64,000 nt of DNA from Streptomyces ochraceiscleroticus (GCF_000720485.1 NZ_JOAX01000020.1:186001-250000), one strand, 5' to 3'; shown: positions 16,318-24,523, counted from the first letter of the stretch. Numbers and translations: made by a program. The notes: generated by a model not told the origin, from the sequence alone.

Positions 16318-17806
16318 GGTTGATGCTGTCCTTCGAGTCGTGGTCTTCGGCGTGAGCCGTGTTGCGGTCTTCGGAGTGAGCCGTGTCGTGGTCTTCGGTT
16401 TCGTGCGCGGCACCGGCCAGAAGGCCCGCGTGCCGGAGGTACTGGAAGGCGTACGAGCGCCATGGCTGCCAGCGCTCCGCCTCCGGGGCGGCGTCCGGCG
16501 GGCCCACGTCCGGGTCGCCCAGGGCGCGCCTTCTGATGACCGCCGCCGCGGCGGGGCCGACGCCCGGGAGCGCGGCGAGGGCGCGCTCGGCGGCGTCCCG
16601 GTCCGCGCCCGCCGCGAGGTCCACCGTGCCGTCGGCGAGCGCCGCGCACAGCGCCCGTACGCCCTCCCCGGCATCCGCCCCGGCCAGCTCCTCCGGCGTC
16701 GGGAAGAGGTGGGTGAGCGTGCCGTCGGGGGTGTCCAGCGGCTTGCCGTGCGCCCGTACGAGGGCGGCGGCGCGCTCCGGTGGCCCGCCGAGCACGGTCC
16801 GTACCGCCTGCTCCGCCGGATCGGCCGCGCCCGGCGAGCGCAGCCCGGGGCGGGCCGCGACCAGCGGCCGGAGCAGCGGGTCGGCCGACAGCCGGGCGGC
16901 GACCGCGTACGGATCGGCGTCCAGGTCGAACAGGAGGCGCAGCCGCTGGCCGGCGGTGGGCAGGTCGCGCAGGTCGGTGAGGTGCAGCCGGCAGTCGAGC
17001 CAGCCGGAGCGGACCGGCCCTGCGGACCCTCCGGGCCGCTCGCCGACCTCGGCGACGGCGGTGCCGTAGGTGAGGCGCAGGGTGCGGCGGTACGTACGGG
17101 CCCCGGGGACGCCGATGACCTCCTCGACGCCCGGTACGGCCGCGACCTGGAGGTCGTCGAAGATCTCCCGGGCGGCGTACGGGCCCCGGAAGGCGAGCCG
17201 CAGCGGGATGCCGCCGGGGGTGCCGTGTTCCCCGCGCGCGGTGCGGCCGCGTGCCGCGGCGCGCAGCTCGCTGGGGGTGCTGCCGTAGATCTCCCGCATG
17301 GTCGCGTTGAACTGCCGGACGCTGGCGAAGCCGGCGGCGAACGCCAGCTCCGTGACCGGCAGGCCGGTGGTCTGGAGCAGGATGCGCGCGGTGTGCGCGC
17401 GGCGGGCGCGGGCCAGCGCGACCGGGCCTGCGCCCAGCTCGGCGGTGAGCTGGCGCTGCACCTGGCGGGCGCTGTAGCCGAGCCGCGCGGCAAGGCCCGC
17501 GACGCCCTCGCGGTCGACGACGCCGTCGCCGATGAAGCGCATCGCGCGGCCCACCAGGTCGGCCCGGACGTTCCAGTCGGCCGAGCCGGGGACGGCGTCC
17601 GGGCGGCAGCGGCGGCAGGCCCGGAAGCCGGCGCCCTGGGCGGCGGCAGCGGACGGGAAGAACCGCACGTTGGCCCGCTTCGGGGTGACAGCGGGACAGC
17701 TCGGGCGGCAGTAGATGCCGGTCGTCACCACGGCGAAGAAGAATTCTCCGTCGAAGCGCGCGTCCCGGCTCGCCACCGCCTCGTACCTGCTGCTTTCGTC
17801 CTTCAC
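16295..17806 (-). CDS. Ada/AlkA-type regulator-glycosylase with shortened HhH-GPD core
   Basis: This is a 503-aa multidomain DNA alkylation-response protein. Domains in order: the Ada zinc-binding methyl-acceptor domain with cysteines C33, C37, C64 and C67 (IYCRPSCP, CRRCRPD); an AraC-type helix-turn-helix near 80-170 (LPVTELAFAAGFASVRQFNATMREIYGSTPSELR); an AlkA N-terminal domain (about 200-290); and an HhH-GPD glycosylase domain to about 470. The helix-hairpin-helix reads LPGVGPAAAAVIRRRALGDPDVGPPDAAP and then jumps to ERWQPWRSYAFQYL. The roughly 25 residues that normally lie between, which carry the catalytic aspartate, are missing, so base excision may be lost. The C-terminal tail has acidic His/Asp-rich repeats. 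GTG 17806 was chosen to match family N-termini. Confidence 0.85.
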   Translation of the reverse strand: MKDESSRYEAVASRDARFDGEFFFAVVTTGIYCRPSCPAVTPKRANVRFFPSAAAAQGAGFRACRRCRPDAVPGSADWNVRADLVGRAMRFIGDGVVDREGVAGLAARLGYSARQVQRQLTAELGAGPVALARARRAHTARILLQTTGLPVTELAFAAGFASVRQFNATMREIYGSTPSELRAAARGRTARGEHGTPGGIPLRLAFRGPYAAREIFDDLQVAAVPGVEEVIGVPGARTYRRTLRLTYGTAVAEVGERPGGSAGPVRSGWLDCRLHLTDLRDLPTAGQRLRLLFDLDADPYAVAARLSADPLLRPLVAARPGLRSPGAADPAEQAVRTVLGGPPERAAALVRAHGKPLDTPDGTLTHLFPTPEELAGADAGEGVRALCAALADGTVDLAAGADRDAAERALAALPGVGPAAAAVIRRRALGDPDVGPPDAAPEAERWQPWRSYAFQYLRHAGLLAGAAHETEDHDTAHSEDRNTAHAEDHDSKDSINHAALHAA

Positions 17807-17891
17807 ACCGTCCAGTGTGCGGGATCGCGGCAGCCGCTTCCGGCGGAAATCGGACATGGCGCTCGGGGCGGCCCGTGCGCGGGTACGCGCC

Positions 17892-17928
17892 TCCGGGCCG
17901 CCCGCCGTCGCGGGGCGGGCGGCCCGGA
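17892..17928. terminator. rsgA terminator, 15-bp stem
   Basis: TCCGGGCCGCCCGCC (17892-17906) pairs perfectly with 17914-17928 across a 7-nt loop. It begins 9 nt beyond the rsgA stop on the minus strand and separates rsgA from the Ada/AlkA gene. Confidence 0.8.
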
Positions 17929-17936
17929 CCGGCCGG

Positions 17937-19055
17937 CTAGCCTCGCGGCCCCCGCTTCCGCTCCCCCATGTGCCGCCCGAGCGCCTGCTTCTGTTTCCAG
18001 TCCCGGCGCAGCTCGGCGCGGAGCCGGACGTCGGTCTTGGCGACGATGCGCTGGTTCTCGCGCAGCAGCTTGCGGTAGCTGTCCAGGCGGCGCTGCGGCA
18101 GGTCGCCCGCCTCCACGGCCGCCAGCACCGCGCACCCCGGCTCGGCGGTGTGCGCGCAGTCGTGGAACCGGCACCGCGCAGCCAGCTCCTCGACATCGGT
18201 GAAGGTGCGGGCGAGGCCCTCCTCGGCGTCCCACATGCCGACGCCGCGCAGCCCCGGGGTATCGATCAGCACCCCGCCGCCGGGCAGCACCAGCAGGTCG
18301 CGGGTGGTCGTGGTGTGCCGCCCCTTGCCGTCCCGGTCGCGTACGGCGTGCACGTCCTGGATCTCGGCGCCGAGCACCGCGTTGGCGAGGGTGGACTTGC
18401 CCGCGCCGGACCGGCCGAGCAGCACGGACGTGCCGCCGGCCAGTACCGCCGCGAGGACGTCCAGCCCTGCGCCGGTCGCCGCGCTCACCGCCAGTACCGG
18501 TACGCCGGGCGCGACGGTCTCGGTGTCGGCGACGAGGTGGGCGAGGCCCGCCGCGTCCGGCACCAGGTCCGCCTTGGTCAGCGCCACGACGGGGGTGGCG
18601 CTGCTCTCCCATGCCAGGGACACGAAGCGTTCGACGCGTCCGAGGTCGAGCGGCTCGGCGAGGGAGACGGCGACGACCGCGTGGTCGATGTTGGCGGCCA
18701 GGATCTGGCCCTCGGAGCGCTTGGAGGAGGCGGACCGCACCAGGGCGGTGCGCCGCGGGAGCAGCGCGCGGACGACGGCGTCCGGCCCGCTGCCGGGATC
18801 GATCGCGGCCCAGTCGCCGGTGCACGGCACCTTGAGCGGGTCGCTCGTGGCCACGAGCGCGGTGCTCGCGAGCACGGTACGGACGCCGTCGTCGCCGGGC
18901 ACGACGGCGTCCACCCGGCCGCGGTCGACGCGGACCAGGCGGCCGGGCAGCAGACCCTGCTCGGCGTACGGGGTGAACTCCTGCGCGTGGTCCGCGTCCC
19001 AGCCGTAGGGGGCGAGGGGGTGCGCAGCGGTGATGTCGGACGTGAGGTCGGACAA
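17937..19055 (-). CDS. rsgA: Ribosome small-subunit-dependent GTPase A
   Basis: This 372-aa circularly permuted GTPase acts in late 30S maturation. It has the permuted order of motifs expected of RsgA: G4 (ALTKADLV) and G5 (VSAATGAG) precede the P-loop GRSGAGKST (about 212-220), then G3 DTPGLRG. A C-terminal zinc knuckle follows (CRFHDCAHTAEPGC). An OB-like domain lies N-terminal (GRLVRVDRGRVDAVVPGDD). The best start is TTG at 19055, which has CGAAGGG (19063-19069) seven nt upstream; the frame is open to 19100 but without a ribosome site. A short leader ORF and a hairpin sit directly upstream, suggesting translational or attenuation control. Confidence 0.9.
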   Translation of the reverse strand: MSDLTSDITAAHPLAPYGWDADHAQEFTPYAEQGLLPGRLVRVDRGRVDAVVPGDDGVRTVLASTALVATSDPLKVPCTGDWAAIDPGSGPDAVVRALLPRRTALVRSASSKRSEGQILAANIDHAVVAVSLAEPLDLGRVERFVSLAWESSATPVVALTKADLVPDAAGLAHLVADTETVAPGVPVLAVSAATGAGLDVLAAVLAGGTSVLLGRSGAGKSTLANAVLGAEIQDVHAVRDRDGKGRHTTTTRDLLVLPGGGVLIDTPGLRGVGMWDAEEGLARTFTDVEELAARCRFHDCAHTAEPGCAVLAAVEAGDLPQRRLDSYRKLLRENQRIVAKTDVRLRAELRRDWKQKQALGRHMGERKRGPRG

Positions 19056-19091
19056 CGGGATGACCCTTCGAAGCGGGTGGTCCCGGCGGCG

Positions 19092-19112
19092 GGCGCGCAA
19101 CTCGGGCGCGCC
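19092..19112. promoter_or_regulatory. Hairpin between leader ORF and rsgA
   Basis: GGCGCGC (19092-19098), 7-nt loop, exact complement GCGCGCC (19106-19112), located after the stop of the leader ORF (19128) and before the rsgA ribosome site. It could act as an attenuator or as a translational barrier. Confidence 0.5.
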
Positions 19113-19127
19113 GAAGAGGAGTTGAGG

Positions 19128-19199
19128 TCAGCCGGGAACCACGGAGGTGGGGTGGATGATCTTCCGGATGCGGGCAGCGCCCAGCGCAGTGACAGCCAT
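19128..19199 (-). CDS. Small leader ORF (23 aa) upstream of rsgA
   Basis: This is a 23-codon ORF beginning MAVTALGAAR and ending PTSVVPG, with a basic middle (ARIRKIIH). It is preceded by an excellent ribosome site GAGGAGGTG, about six nt before ATG at 19199, far better than that of rsgA itself. It ends 72 nt before the rsgA TTG start, with a hairpin between. It is not recognised as a known family. A leader-peptide role in controlling rsgA, or a genuine micro-protein, are both possible. Confidence 0.55.
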   Translation of the reverse strand: MAVTALGAARIRKIIHPTSVVPG

Positions 19200-19263
19200 C
19201 GGTCCACACCTCCTCGTTCGTCGGTCGTCGCCGGATCGCTCGTCGGCGATCTCGTACGTGCAG

Positions 19264-19294
19264 AGCCTAGAGCGGCCGTGCACGGCGTCGCCAA
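19264..19294 (-). promoter_or_regulatory. Candidate promoter for leader ORF and rsgA
   Basis: On the minus strand TTGGCG (19289-19294) and TAGGCT (19264-19269) are separated by 19 bp, resembling a vegetative streptomycete promoter with a slightly long spacer. Transcription would start near 19257, about 57 nt before the leader ORF. Confidence 0.4.
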
Positions 19295-19482
19295 CGATTT
19301 TCCGTACCGCCCTGCTGAGAATCTGTCGACAGCCGCCGATAACCAGCCGCCGAAAATTAGTTGCTCGAGTGCCTGCTTTCGGTCCGTGTGGCACCTGAGT
19401 AAGGTGTGGCGTCAGCCGGAGACCTGGAGGATTTCCGGCCGAATGCGCATCGCCGATTACGGGGGAAGGAACGGCACGCAGC

Positions 19483-20448
19483 ATGGCCGCTGGCCTGTTC
19501 GAAGGGCAGTACGTATGGCATCCGGCGGCCGATGACCGGCGGCTGGCGAGCGCCTGTGTGGATGTGCGGGCGGGGCGCTACTTCAGCGCCCGGGAGATCC
19601 TGAAGGAGAGCCGCGACGATTTCGGCGTACGGGCGCACCGTTCTCTGGTACTGGCCTCCGAGGCGGCCGATTCGGATCTGACCGAGCGCTGGCTCGCCGA
19701 GGAGCCGGGGACCGAGGCGGCGCTGCTGTGGGCGCGGGTCGCGGCGCTGCGCGCCTCCCGCGCCGCCGACGCGCACGACCGGCACGCCACCACGCTGAGC
19801 CGGATCGCGCTGGCCGCCTGCGACCGCGCCGCGGAGCTCGCGCCGATGGACCCGACGCCATGGGCCGCCAGGCTCTCGCTGGCCCGCTTCCAGCGCCACC
19901 TCGACCCGGCGCCGGAGGGCCTGATCACCGCGCCGCCCGGCCCCTGGTCGCTCTTCTCGCACATCCTGCGGCTGGATCCATGGCACCGCGAGGCCCACCA
20001 CCGTTTCCTGGCGTGCTTCTTCGCGCGGCACGGCGGGTCGGCGGGCGCCGCCTGGGACGTCGCCGCCTTCCTCGCGCAGCGCGCCCCGGCCGCCTCGGCG
20101 CTGCGGCTGCTGCCGCTGGTGGCCGCGGTCGAGGAGTACGACCCGGGCGCGCCGCTCGCCGACCGCACGTGGGAGCAGCCGCAGTGGCGGCAGGTCGCGC
20201 TGCGGATCTACCAGCACTGGCTGCCGGAGGTGGCCGGCTACCGCTTCACGCCCGTGCTGGACCTGGCGTATCTGGCGCACGCGCTGTGCATGGCACGCCA
20301 CGAGTTCGAGGCGCGGGCGGTCTTCACGGCCATGGGCCCGTACGCCTCACGGATGCCCTGGAGCGCGTTCGGCGACCCGGCCGAGCAGCTCAGCAGGGCC
20401 AGGCGCCGGTGCGGGCTCCCCGTCCCGCACGCTCCCGACTCGGGATGA
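19483..20448 (+). CDS. Hypothetical helical protein
   Basis: This is a 321-aa soluble protein, Ala- and Arg-rich and mostly helical, with no signal peptide or membrane segment. Around residues 75-190 are TPR-like helices (AALRASRAADAHDRHATTLSRIAL, AWDVAAFLAQRAPAASALRLLPL). The phrases HILRLDPWHREAHHRFLACFFARHGG and EEYDPGAPLADRTWEQPQWRQ are conserved-looking but I cannot name the family. The start is ATG at 19483, about 12 nt after GAAGGA. The stop codon falls inside the first of three 22-bp direct repeats. Function unknown. Confidence 0.7.
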   Translation: MAAGLFEGQYVWHPAADDRRLASACVDVRAGRYFSAREILKESRDDFGVRAHRSLVLASEAADSDLTERWLAEEPGTEAALLWARVAALRASRAADAHDRHATTLSRIALAACDRAAELAPMDPTPWAARLSLARFQRHLDPAPEGLITAPPGPWSLFSHILRLDPWHREAHHRFLACFFARHGGSAGAAWDVAAFLAQRAPAASALRLLPLVAAVEEYDPGAPLADRTWEQPQWRQVALRIYQHWLPEVAGYRFTPVLDLAYLAHALCMARHEFEARAVFTAMGPYASRMPWSAFGDPAEQLSRARRRCGLPVPHAPDSG

Positions 20449-20500
20449 GCACTGTCCGGACCCGGGATGAGCACTGTCCCGACTCGGGATGAGTGTCGTT
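20436..20500. repeat. Three direct repeats, 22-bp period
   Basis: CGGGATGAGCACTGTCC occurs at 20441-20457 and 20463-20479, and a third partial copy CGGGATGAG starts at 20485. The period is exactly 22 bp. The first copy contains the stop of the upstream gene; the array sits in the promoter region of the permease gene. Confidence 0.85.
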
Positions 20501-20551
20501 CCCCCCACATCACACCGACACCTCACTGACCGTCACCGGAAAGGTTCGTCC

Positions 20552-22093
20552 GTGTCCGATTCCGCATTTCTCGCCCGGGTGCGCGCCCGCCGGCGGGAGG
20601 AGCAGCCCCCCACGCTGGACGATGACGCGACCCTGCACGCCATGGGATATCCCCGGAAACTCACCCGGAGATTCCGCGCATTCGACAATTTCGCGATCTC
20701 CTTCACGATCATCAACATCATATCCGGGATTTTTTCGTCCTTCGGCTTCGGCATGAATGCCGGCGGTCCGCGCGTCCTGGTGTTCGGCTGGATTGCCGTC
20801 TCTATTCTGGTGCTCTTCATCGGCGCCTCGATGGCGGAAATCACCTCCGCCTATCCCACCAGCGGCGCGCTGTATTTCTCCGCGGGCAAGCTCGCCAAGC
20901 GGCACAAAGGGGCCTGGTCCTGGTACACGGGCTGGCTGAATTTCGTGGGGCAGGTCGGCGGTACGGCCGCCACCGGCTATGCGGCGGCCACCTTCATCCA
21001 GGCGTTCCTCGCGATGCAGTGGCCGTCCTACCAGGTCTCCGAGCAGCGCACGGTCCTCATCACGGCGGCGATCCTGCTGGTCCAGGCGCTGGCCAACACC
21101 TACACCGTGCACCTGGTCGCCATCTTGAACCGGATCTCGGTGTGGTGGCTGCTGGTCGGGATGGTGGTCATCGTCGTGGCGCTGACCGTGCTGCCCGAAC
21201 ACCACCGGTCGGCCTCGTTCGTGACGCATTTCGCCAACAACACCGGCTTCACCAACGGACTTTACGGCGCGCTGCTGGGCCTGCTCGTCACGAGCTGGAC
21301 GTTCACCGGATTCGACGGCAGCTTCCATATGTCGGAAGAAACCGTGGGCGCGACCGTCAACGCCCCGAAGGGAATCATGCGGGCGATCGGGTACTCCGCC
21401 GTGGCCGGCCTGGTCCTGATGCTCGCCCTGGTCTACGCGATACGTGATTACTCAGCGGAAGCGAGCGCTGACGCACCGCCCGTACAGATTCTCATCGACG
21501 CGCTCGGTACCGGCACCGCCAAGTTCCTGCTGCTGATCGTCATCGGCGCGATGCTCTTCTGCGGACTGGCCAATATGACCAGCAACACCCGCCAGATCTT
21601 TGCCTTTTCGCGGGACGGCGCGATGCCCGGCTCGCGCTGGTGGCACTCGGTCTCCGCGCGCACCCGTACACCCGTCAAGGCGGTCTGGCTCGCCGCCGCC
21701 TGCTCGCTGGTGCTGGTGATCCCCGGCTGGTGGTCGCACACCGCCTTCACCGCCATCGTCAGCGTCAACGTCGTCGGGCTGTTCCTCGCGTACGGCGTAC
21801 CGATCTTCCTGCGGCTGCGGCTGGACACCTTCGAGCCGGGGCCGTGGAACCTGGGCCGCTGGGGCAGGCCCGTCGCGGCGGTCGCGGTGGTCTGGATCGT
21901 GCTGAGCAACGTGCTGTTCATGCTGCCGCAGGCGTCCCCCATCACGCCCGGCTCGTTCAACTACGCGCCGATCGCGCTCGCGGTGGTGCTGGTCATCGCC
22001 ACGGTGTGGTGGTTCGCCACCGCCCGGCACCGCTTCCAGGGCCCGGTCAGCTACGGCCGCCCGGACGAGGTGGCGGCGATGGACCTGATCTGA
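20552..22093 (+). CDS. APC-superfamily amino-acid/amine permease
   Basis: This 513-aa integral membrane transporter has about 12 hydrophobic segments, the first at about residues 45-65 (FAISFTIINIISGIFSSFGF) preceded by the LTRRFRAFDNFAIS signature. It resembles the amino acid-choline/GABA transporter branch (conserved TGWLNFVGQVGGTAATGYAAA, SWTFTGFDGSFHMSEET and the ANMTSNTRQIFAFSRDGAMPGS loop). A proton- or sodium-coupled uptake of GABA, an amino acid or choline is likely; the exact substrate cannot be read from sequence. The start is GTG at 20552 with GGAAAGG (20538-20544) seven nt upstream. No catabolic partner gene is adjacent. Confidence 0.9.
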   Translation: MSDSAFLARVRARRREEQPPTLDDDATLHAMGYPRKLTRRFRAFDNFAISFTIINIISGIFSSFGFGMNAGGPRVLVFGWIAVSILVLFIGASMAEITSAYPTSGALYFSAGKLAKRHKGAWSWYTGWLNFVGQVGGTAATGYAAATFIQAFLAMQWPSYQVSEQRTVLITAAILLVQALANTYTVHLVAILNRISVWWLLVGMVVIVVALTVLPEHHRSASFVTHFANNTGFTNGLYGALLGLLVTSWTFTGFDGSFHMSEETVGATVNAPKGIMRAIGYSAVAGLVLMLALVYAIRDYSAEASADAPPVQILIDALGTGTAKFLLLIVIGAMLFCGLANMTSNTRQIFAFSRDGAMPGSRWWHSVSARTRTPVKAVWLAAACSLVLVIPGWWSHTAFTAIVSVNVVGLFLAYGVPIFLRLRLDTFEPGPWNLGRWGRPVAAVAVVWIVLSNVLFMLPQASPITPGSFNYAPIALAVVLVIATVWWFATARHRFQGPVSYGRPDEVAAMDLI

Positions 22094-22104
22094 CGGATGC
22101 CGGT

Positions 22105-22137
22105 GCGGCGCCGACGGCTCCGGGCCGCCGGCGCCGC
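22105..22137. terminator. Hairpin between permease and cupin genes
   Basis: GCGGCGCC (22105-22112) pairs with GGCGCCGC (22130-22137) over a 17-nt loop. It lies in the 48-bp gap between two convergent genes and is probably bidirectional. Confidence 0.55.
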
Positions 22138-22141
22138 CGGG

Positions 22142-22438
22142 TCACCGGCCCCGGACGGTGATTCCGAGGATTCGCGCCCCCGTCTCCGTCCGCGGCCGGT
22201 GGCTGCTGCCCGGCGCGAACACCACGTACGTGCCGGGCCCGTGCCGCTCGTCGCCCTCGATGACCTCCCCGTCGAGGACGAAGTACCGCTCCTCGGCGGG
22301 ATGGTGGTCCACCACCGGCCACTCCGCCCCCGGAGCGAACTCGATCAGCCAGCCCCGGGCGTACTCGGTCCGCTGCAGCCGGCGCCGCACGATGCCGGGG
22401 CCGACCTCCTGCGTCTCCGCGTCGTCGACGTGCAGCAC
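22142..22438 (-). CDS. Cupin-domain protein
   Basis: This is a 98-aa single-domain cupin. The metal-site motifs are recognisable: cupin box 1 in EWPVVDHHPAEERYFVLDGEV (His-His, then Glu) and box 2 in GTYVVFAPGSSHRPRTETG (His). This resembles the small ChrR-like or anti-sigma-type cupins that bind metal, though the catalytic role is unknown. The start is GTG at 22438. No clear ribosome site precedes it, and the upstream region has been disturbed by the palindrome junction near 22600, so the present promoter may be abnormal. Confidence 0.8.
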   Translation of the reverse strand: MLHVDDAETQEVGPGIVRRRLQRTEYARGWLIEFAPGAEWPVVDHHPAEERYFVLDGEVIEGDERHGPGTYVVFAPGSSHRPRTETGARILGITVRGR

Positions 22439-22586
22439 GGTCTTCAGCTCGGTCGCTCTGCATCTGATGCCGCCCCGCTCCCGGCGGGTCCTGTGCTGCT
22501 GCCGACCTCGCCTGTGCCGGGGTCAGCACGACGGACTTCCCGCCGTGGGTGATCCGGCCGTCGGCCGACCGCCCCGTCCCGCGGGT

Positions 22587-22638
22587 TGCTCGCGCAGTTC
22601 CCCGCGCCCCTGAAGGGGCGCGGGGAACTGCGCGAGCA
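22587..22638. repeat. Perfect palindrome, 24-bp arms, TGAA loop
   Basis: Arm 1 (22587-22610, beginning TGCTCGCGCAGTTCCCC) and arm 2 (22615-22638, ending GGGGAACTGCGCGAGCA) are exact complements around a TGAA loop. From memory, GGGGCGCGGGGAACTGCGCGA-type elements are scattered through Streptomyces genomes, often between genes. Here it abuts, seven nt away, the first codon of a truncated regulator gene. It could be a mobile or recombination-prone repeat and also a strong terminator. Confidence 0.9.
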
Positions 22639-22644
22639 GCCACG

Positions 22645-23376
22645 ATGTGGCCGCACCCGGCGACGGAGCCGCACTCCTACGGCGAGTCGCCGCAGGCCGC
22701 CATACCGGACGCACGCAGGCACGGCGCCCGCATCTGCAGCGGCGCGTTCGCGCTGGCCCAGGCCGGGCTGCTGGACGGCCGCAGCGCGACCACGCACTGG
22801 CGGCGCACCGCGCGGCTGGCCGCCGAGTTCCCCGCCGTGCGGGTCGAGGCGGACGTGCTGTACGTGGACCACGGGGACGTGGCGACCAGCGCGGGCAGCG
22901 GCGCCGGCATCGATCTGTGCCTGCACCTCGTCCGGCGGGACCGCGGCGCCGCGTACGCCGCCGCGATCGCCCGCGGCATGGTGCTGCCGCCGCACCGGGA
23001 GGGCAGTCAGCTGCAGTACGCGGCGGAGCCCGCGGCCCCGGCCCGCGCGGACGCGTCGCTCGCGCCGGTACTGGAGTGGGCGCTGAGCCGGCTGGACGGC
23101 GAGCTGAGCGTGGCCCGGCTGGCCGAGCGGGCCGGGCTGTCGGAGCGGACGCTCGCCCGCCGGTTCGCCGAGCAGCTCGGCGTCAGTCCCGGACAGTGGC
23201 TGCTGGCCCGGCGCATCGACGCGGCGCGGGTGCTGCTGGAGGAGACCGACCTCGCGGTGGAGGCGGTGGCCGCGCGGGTCGGGCTCTCCTCGGCGGTCAA
23301 TCTGCGGCGCCGTTTCCGCGCGGCGCTGGGGACCACGCCCGGCGCGTACCGGCGGGTGTTCGGCGAGCGGCGGTGA
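22645..23376 (+). pseudogene. GlxA-type AraC-family regulator lacking its N-terminal half-domain
   Basis: The readable 243 residues begin inside the DJ-1/PfpI-like sensor domain: GARICSGAFALAQAGLLDG and ATTHWRRTARLAAEFP are typical of its second half. A complete AraC helix-turn-helix pair follows (LSVARLAERAGLSERTLARRFAEQ and AVEAVAARVGLSSAVNLRRRF). Normal GlxA-family regulators have about 80-100 more residues in front. The homologous sequence stops at the 24-bp-arm palindrome, and in addition the usual three residues between GARI and CSGAF are absent. The ATG at 22645 has no ribosome site. The gene is probably non-functional or encodes a sensor-less activator. Confidence 0.75.
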
Positions 23377-23413
23377 GGCGAGCGCGGTGATCCGTCCCGG
23401 AGACGGGGCGCCG

Positions 23414-24523
23414 TCACTTCTCCTTCTCCGGCCCCGGCCCGCCCCCGCCTGCGCTCTCTTCCCCGTCCCCGTCGTCGAGTTCGTTCTCCCGCTCGGCCTC
23501 CTCCCGCGCGTGGCGCAGCGGTTCGGCCTCGGCGCGGCGGCGCTCCTCGCGCTCCGCGCGGCCCGCCGCGGTCTCCAGCGAGGGCCAGACCCGGTCCAGC
23601 GCCGCGTTGACCGCCGCGCCGACCAGTACCGCGAAGGCCGAGACGCCGATCCACAGCAGGACCGCGACGGGCGCGGCGAGCGAGCCGTAGATCGTCGGGC
23701 CCTCGACCGTCGCGGCGAGGTAGACACGCAGCAGCAGGCTGCCCAGCAGCCACATCGCGAGCGCGACCACCGCGCCGGGGATGTCCTCCTGCCAGGGGGA
23801 GCGGACCGGTACGGACACGTGGTACAGCGTGGTCAGGAAGGCGACCGAGACCAGCAGGACGACCGGCCAGTACAGCGCCCGGATGACGTCCTCGCTGGAC
23901 GGCAGCAGATGGACGACGGTGTCCGGGCCCGCGACCATCAGGGGCAGCGCGACCGCGCCGAGCACGAGCGCGACGAGGTAGAGGAAGAACGCCAGCAGGC
24001 GGGTGGCGACGATGCCGCGCCTGCCCTCCAGGCCGTACATGATCGTGATGGTGTCGACGAAGACGTTCAGCGCACGCGAGCCCGACCACAGGGCGATGGC
24101 GAAGCCGATCGAGATGACGTCGGGGCGACCGCCGCGGAAGATGTCGTCCAGCAGCGGCCGGGCGATCTCGTCGACGCCCTTGTCGGACAGCACGGCCGCG
24201 GACGCGGTGAGGATGTTCGCCCGGATCGTGTCGATGGTGTCGTGGCCGACCCACGGCTGCAGATAGCCCAGCAGCCCGATGAGGCCGAGGAACAGCGGGG
24301 GCAGCGAGAGCAGGCAGAAGAAGGCGGCCTCGGCGGCGAGGCCGGTGACGCGGTACTCCACGCAGGAGTGCACGGTGTCCTTGAGCAGCAGCCACCCGAG
24401 GCGGCGTTTCGGTACATGGCGGTACAGGACGCGAGCCCTGTGCAGACGGCCCGTGGGGCGCTCGGCTGGTTCGTTCGCTGGCTGCACCTCGCCACCGTAT
24501 CCGGCAGGGCGGCGACGGCCCAT
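23414..24523 (-). CDS. YihY/virulence factor BrkB family membrane protein
   Basis: This 369-aa inner-membrane protein has about six transmembrane helices: GLAAEAAFFCLLSLPPLFLGLIGLLG near 60-85, then segments near 140, 185, 230, 260 and 295. It carries the YihY signature EYRVTGLAAEAAFF and the conserved YHVSVPVRSPWQEDIPGA and APVAVLLWIGVSAFAVLVGAAVN. The C-terminal cytoplasmic tail is highly charged. The family was once thought to be RNase BN and is now regarded as a transporter-like protein of uncertain function. I chose ATG 24523; GTG 24487 (VQPANEP) is an alternative. It is divergent from the GAF regulator. Confidence 0.88.
   Translation of the reverse strand: MGRRRPAGYGGEVQPANEPAERPTGRLHRARVLYRHVPKRRLGWLLLKDTVHSCVEYRVTGLAAEAAFFCLLSLPPLFLGLIGLLGYLQPWVGHDTIDTIRANILTASAAVLSDKGVDEIARPLLDDIFRGGRPDVISIGFAIALWSGSRALNVFVDTITIMYGLEGRRGIVATRLLAFFLYLVALVLGAVALPLMVAGPDTVVHLLPSSEDVIRALYWPVVLLVSVAFLTTLYHVSVPVRSPWQEDIPGAVVALAMWLLGSLLLRVYLAATVEGPTIYGSLAAPVAVLLWIGVSAFAVLVGAAVNAALDRVWPSLETAAGRAEREERRRAEAEPLRHAREEAERENELDDGDGEESAGGGGPGPEKEK

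Noticed and set aside
22439..22586. Possible coding remnant on the minus strand (GRITHGGKSVVLTPAQA)
   Set aside because: Short stretch that reads protein-like but has no recognisable family and no start; may be debris at the palindrome junction. Not annotated.
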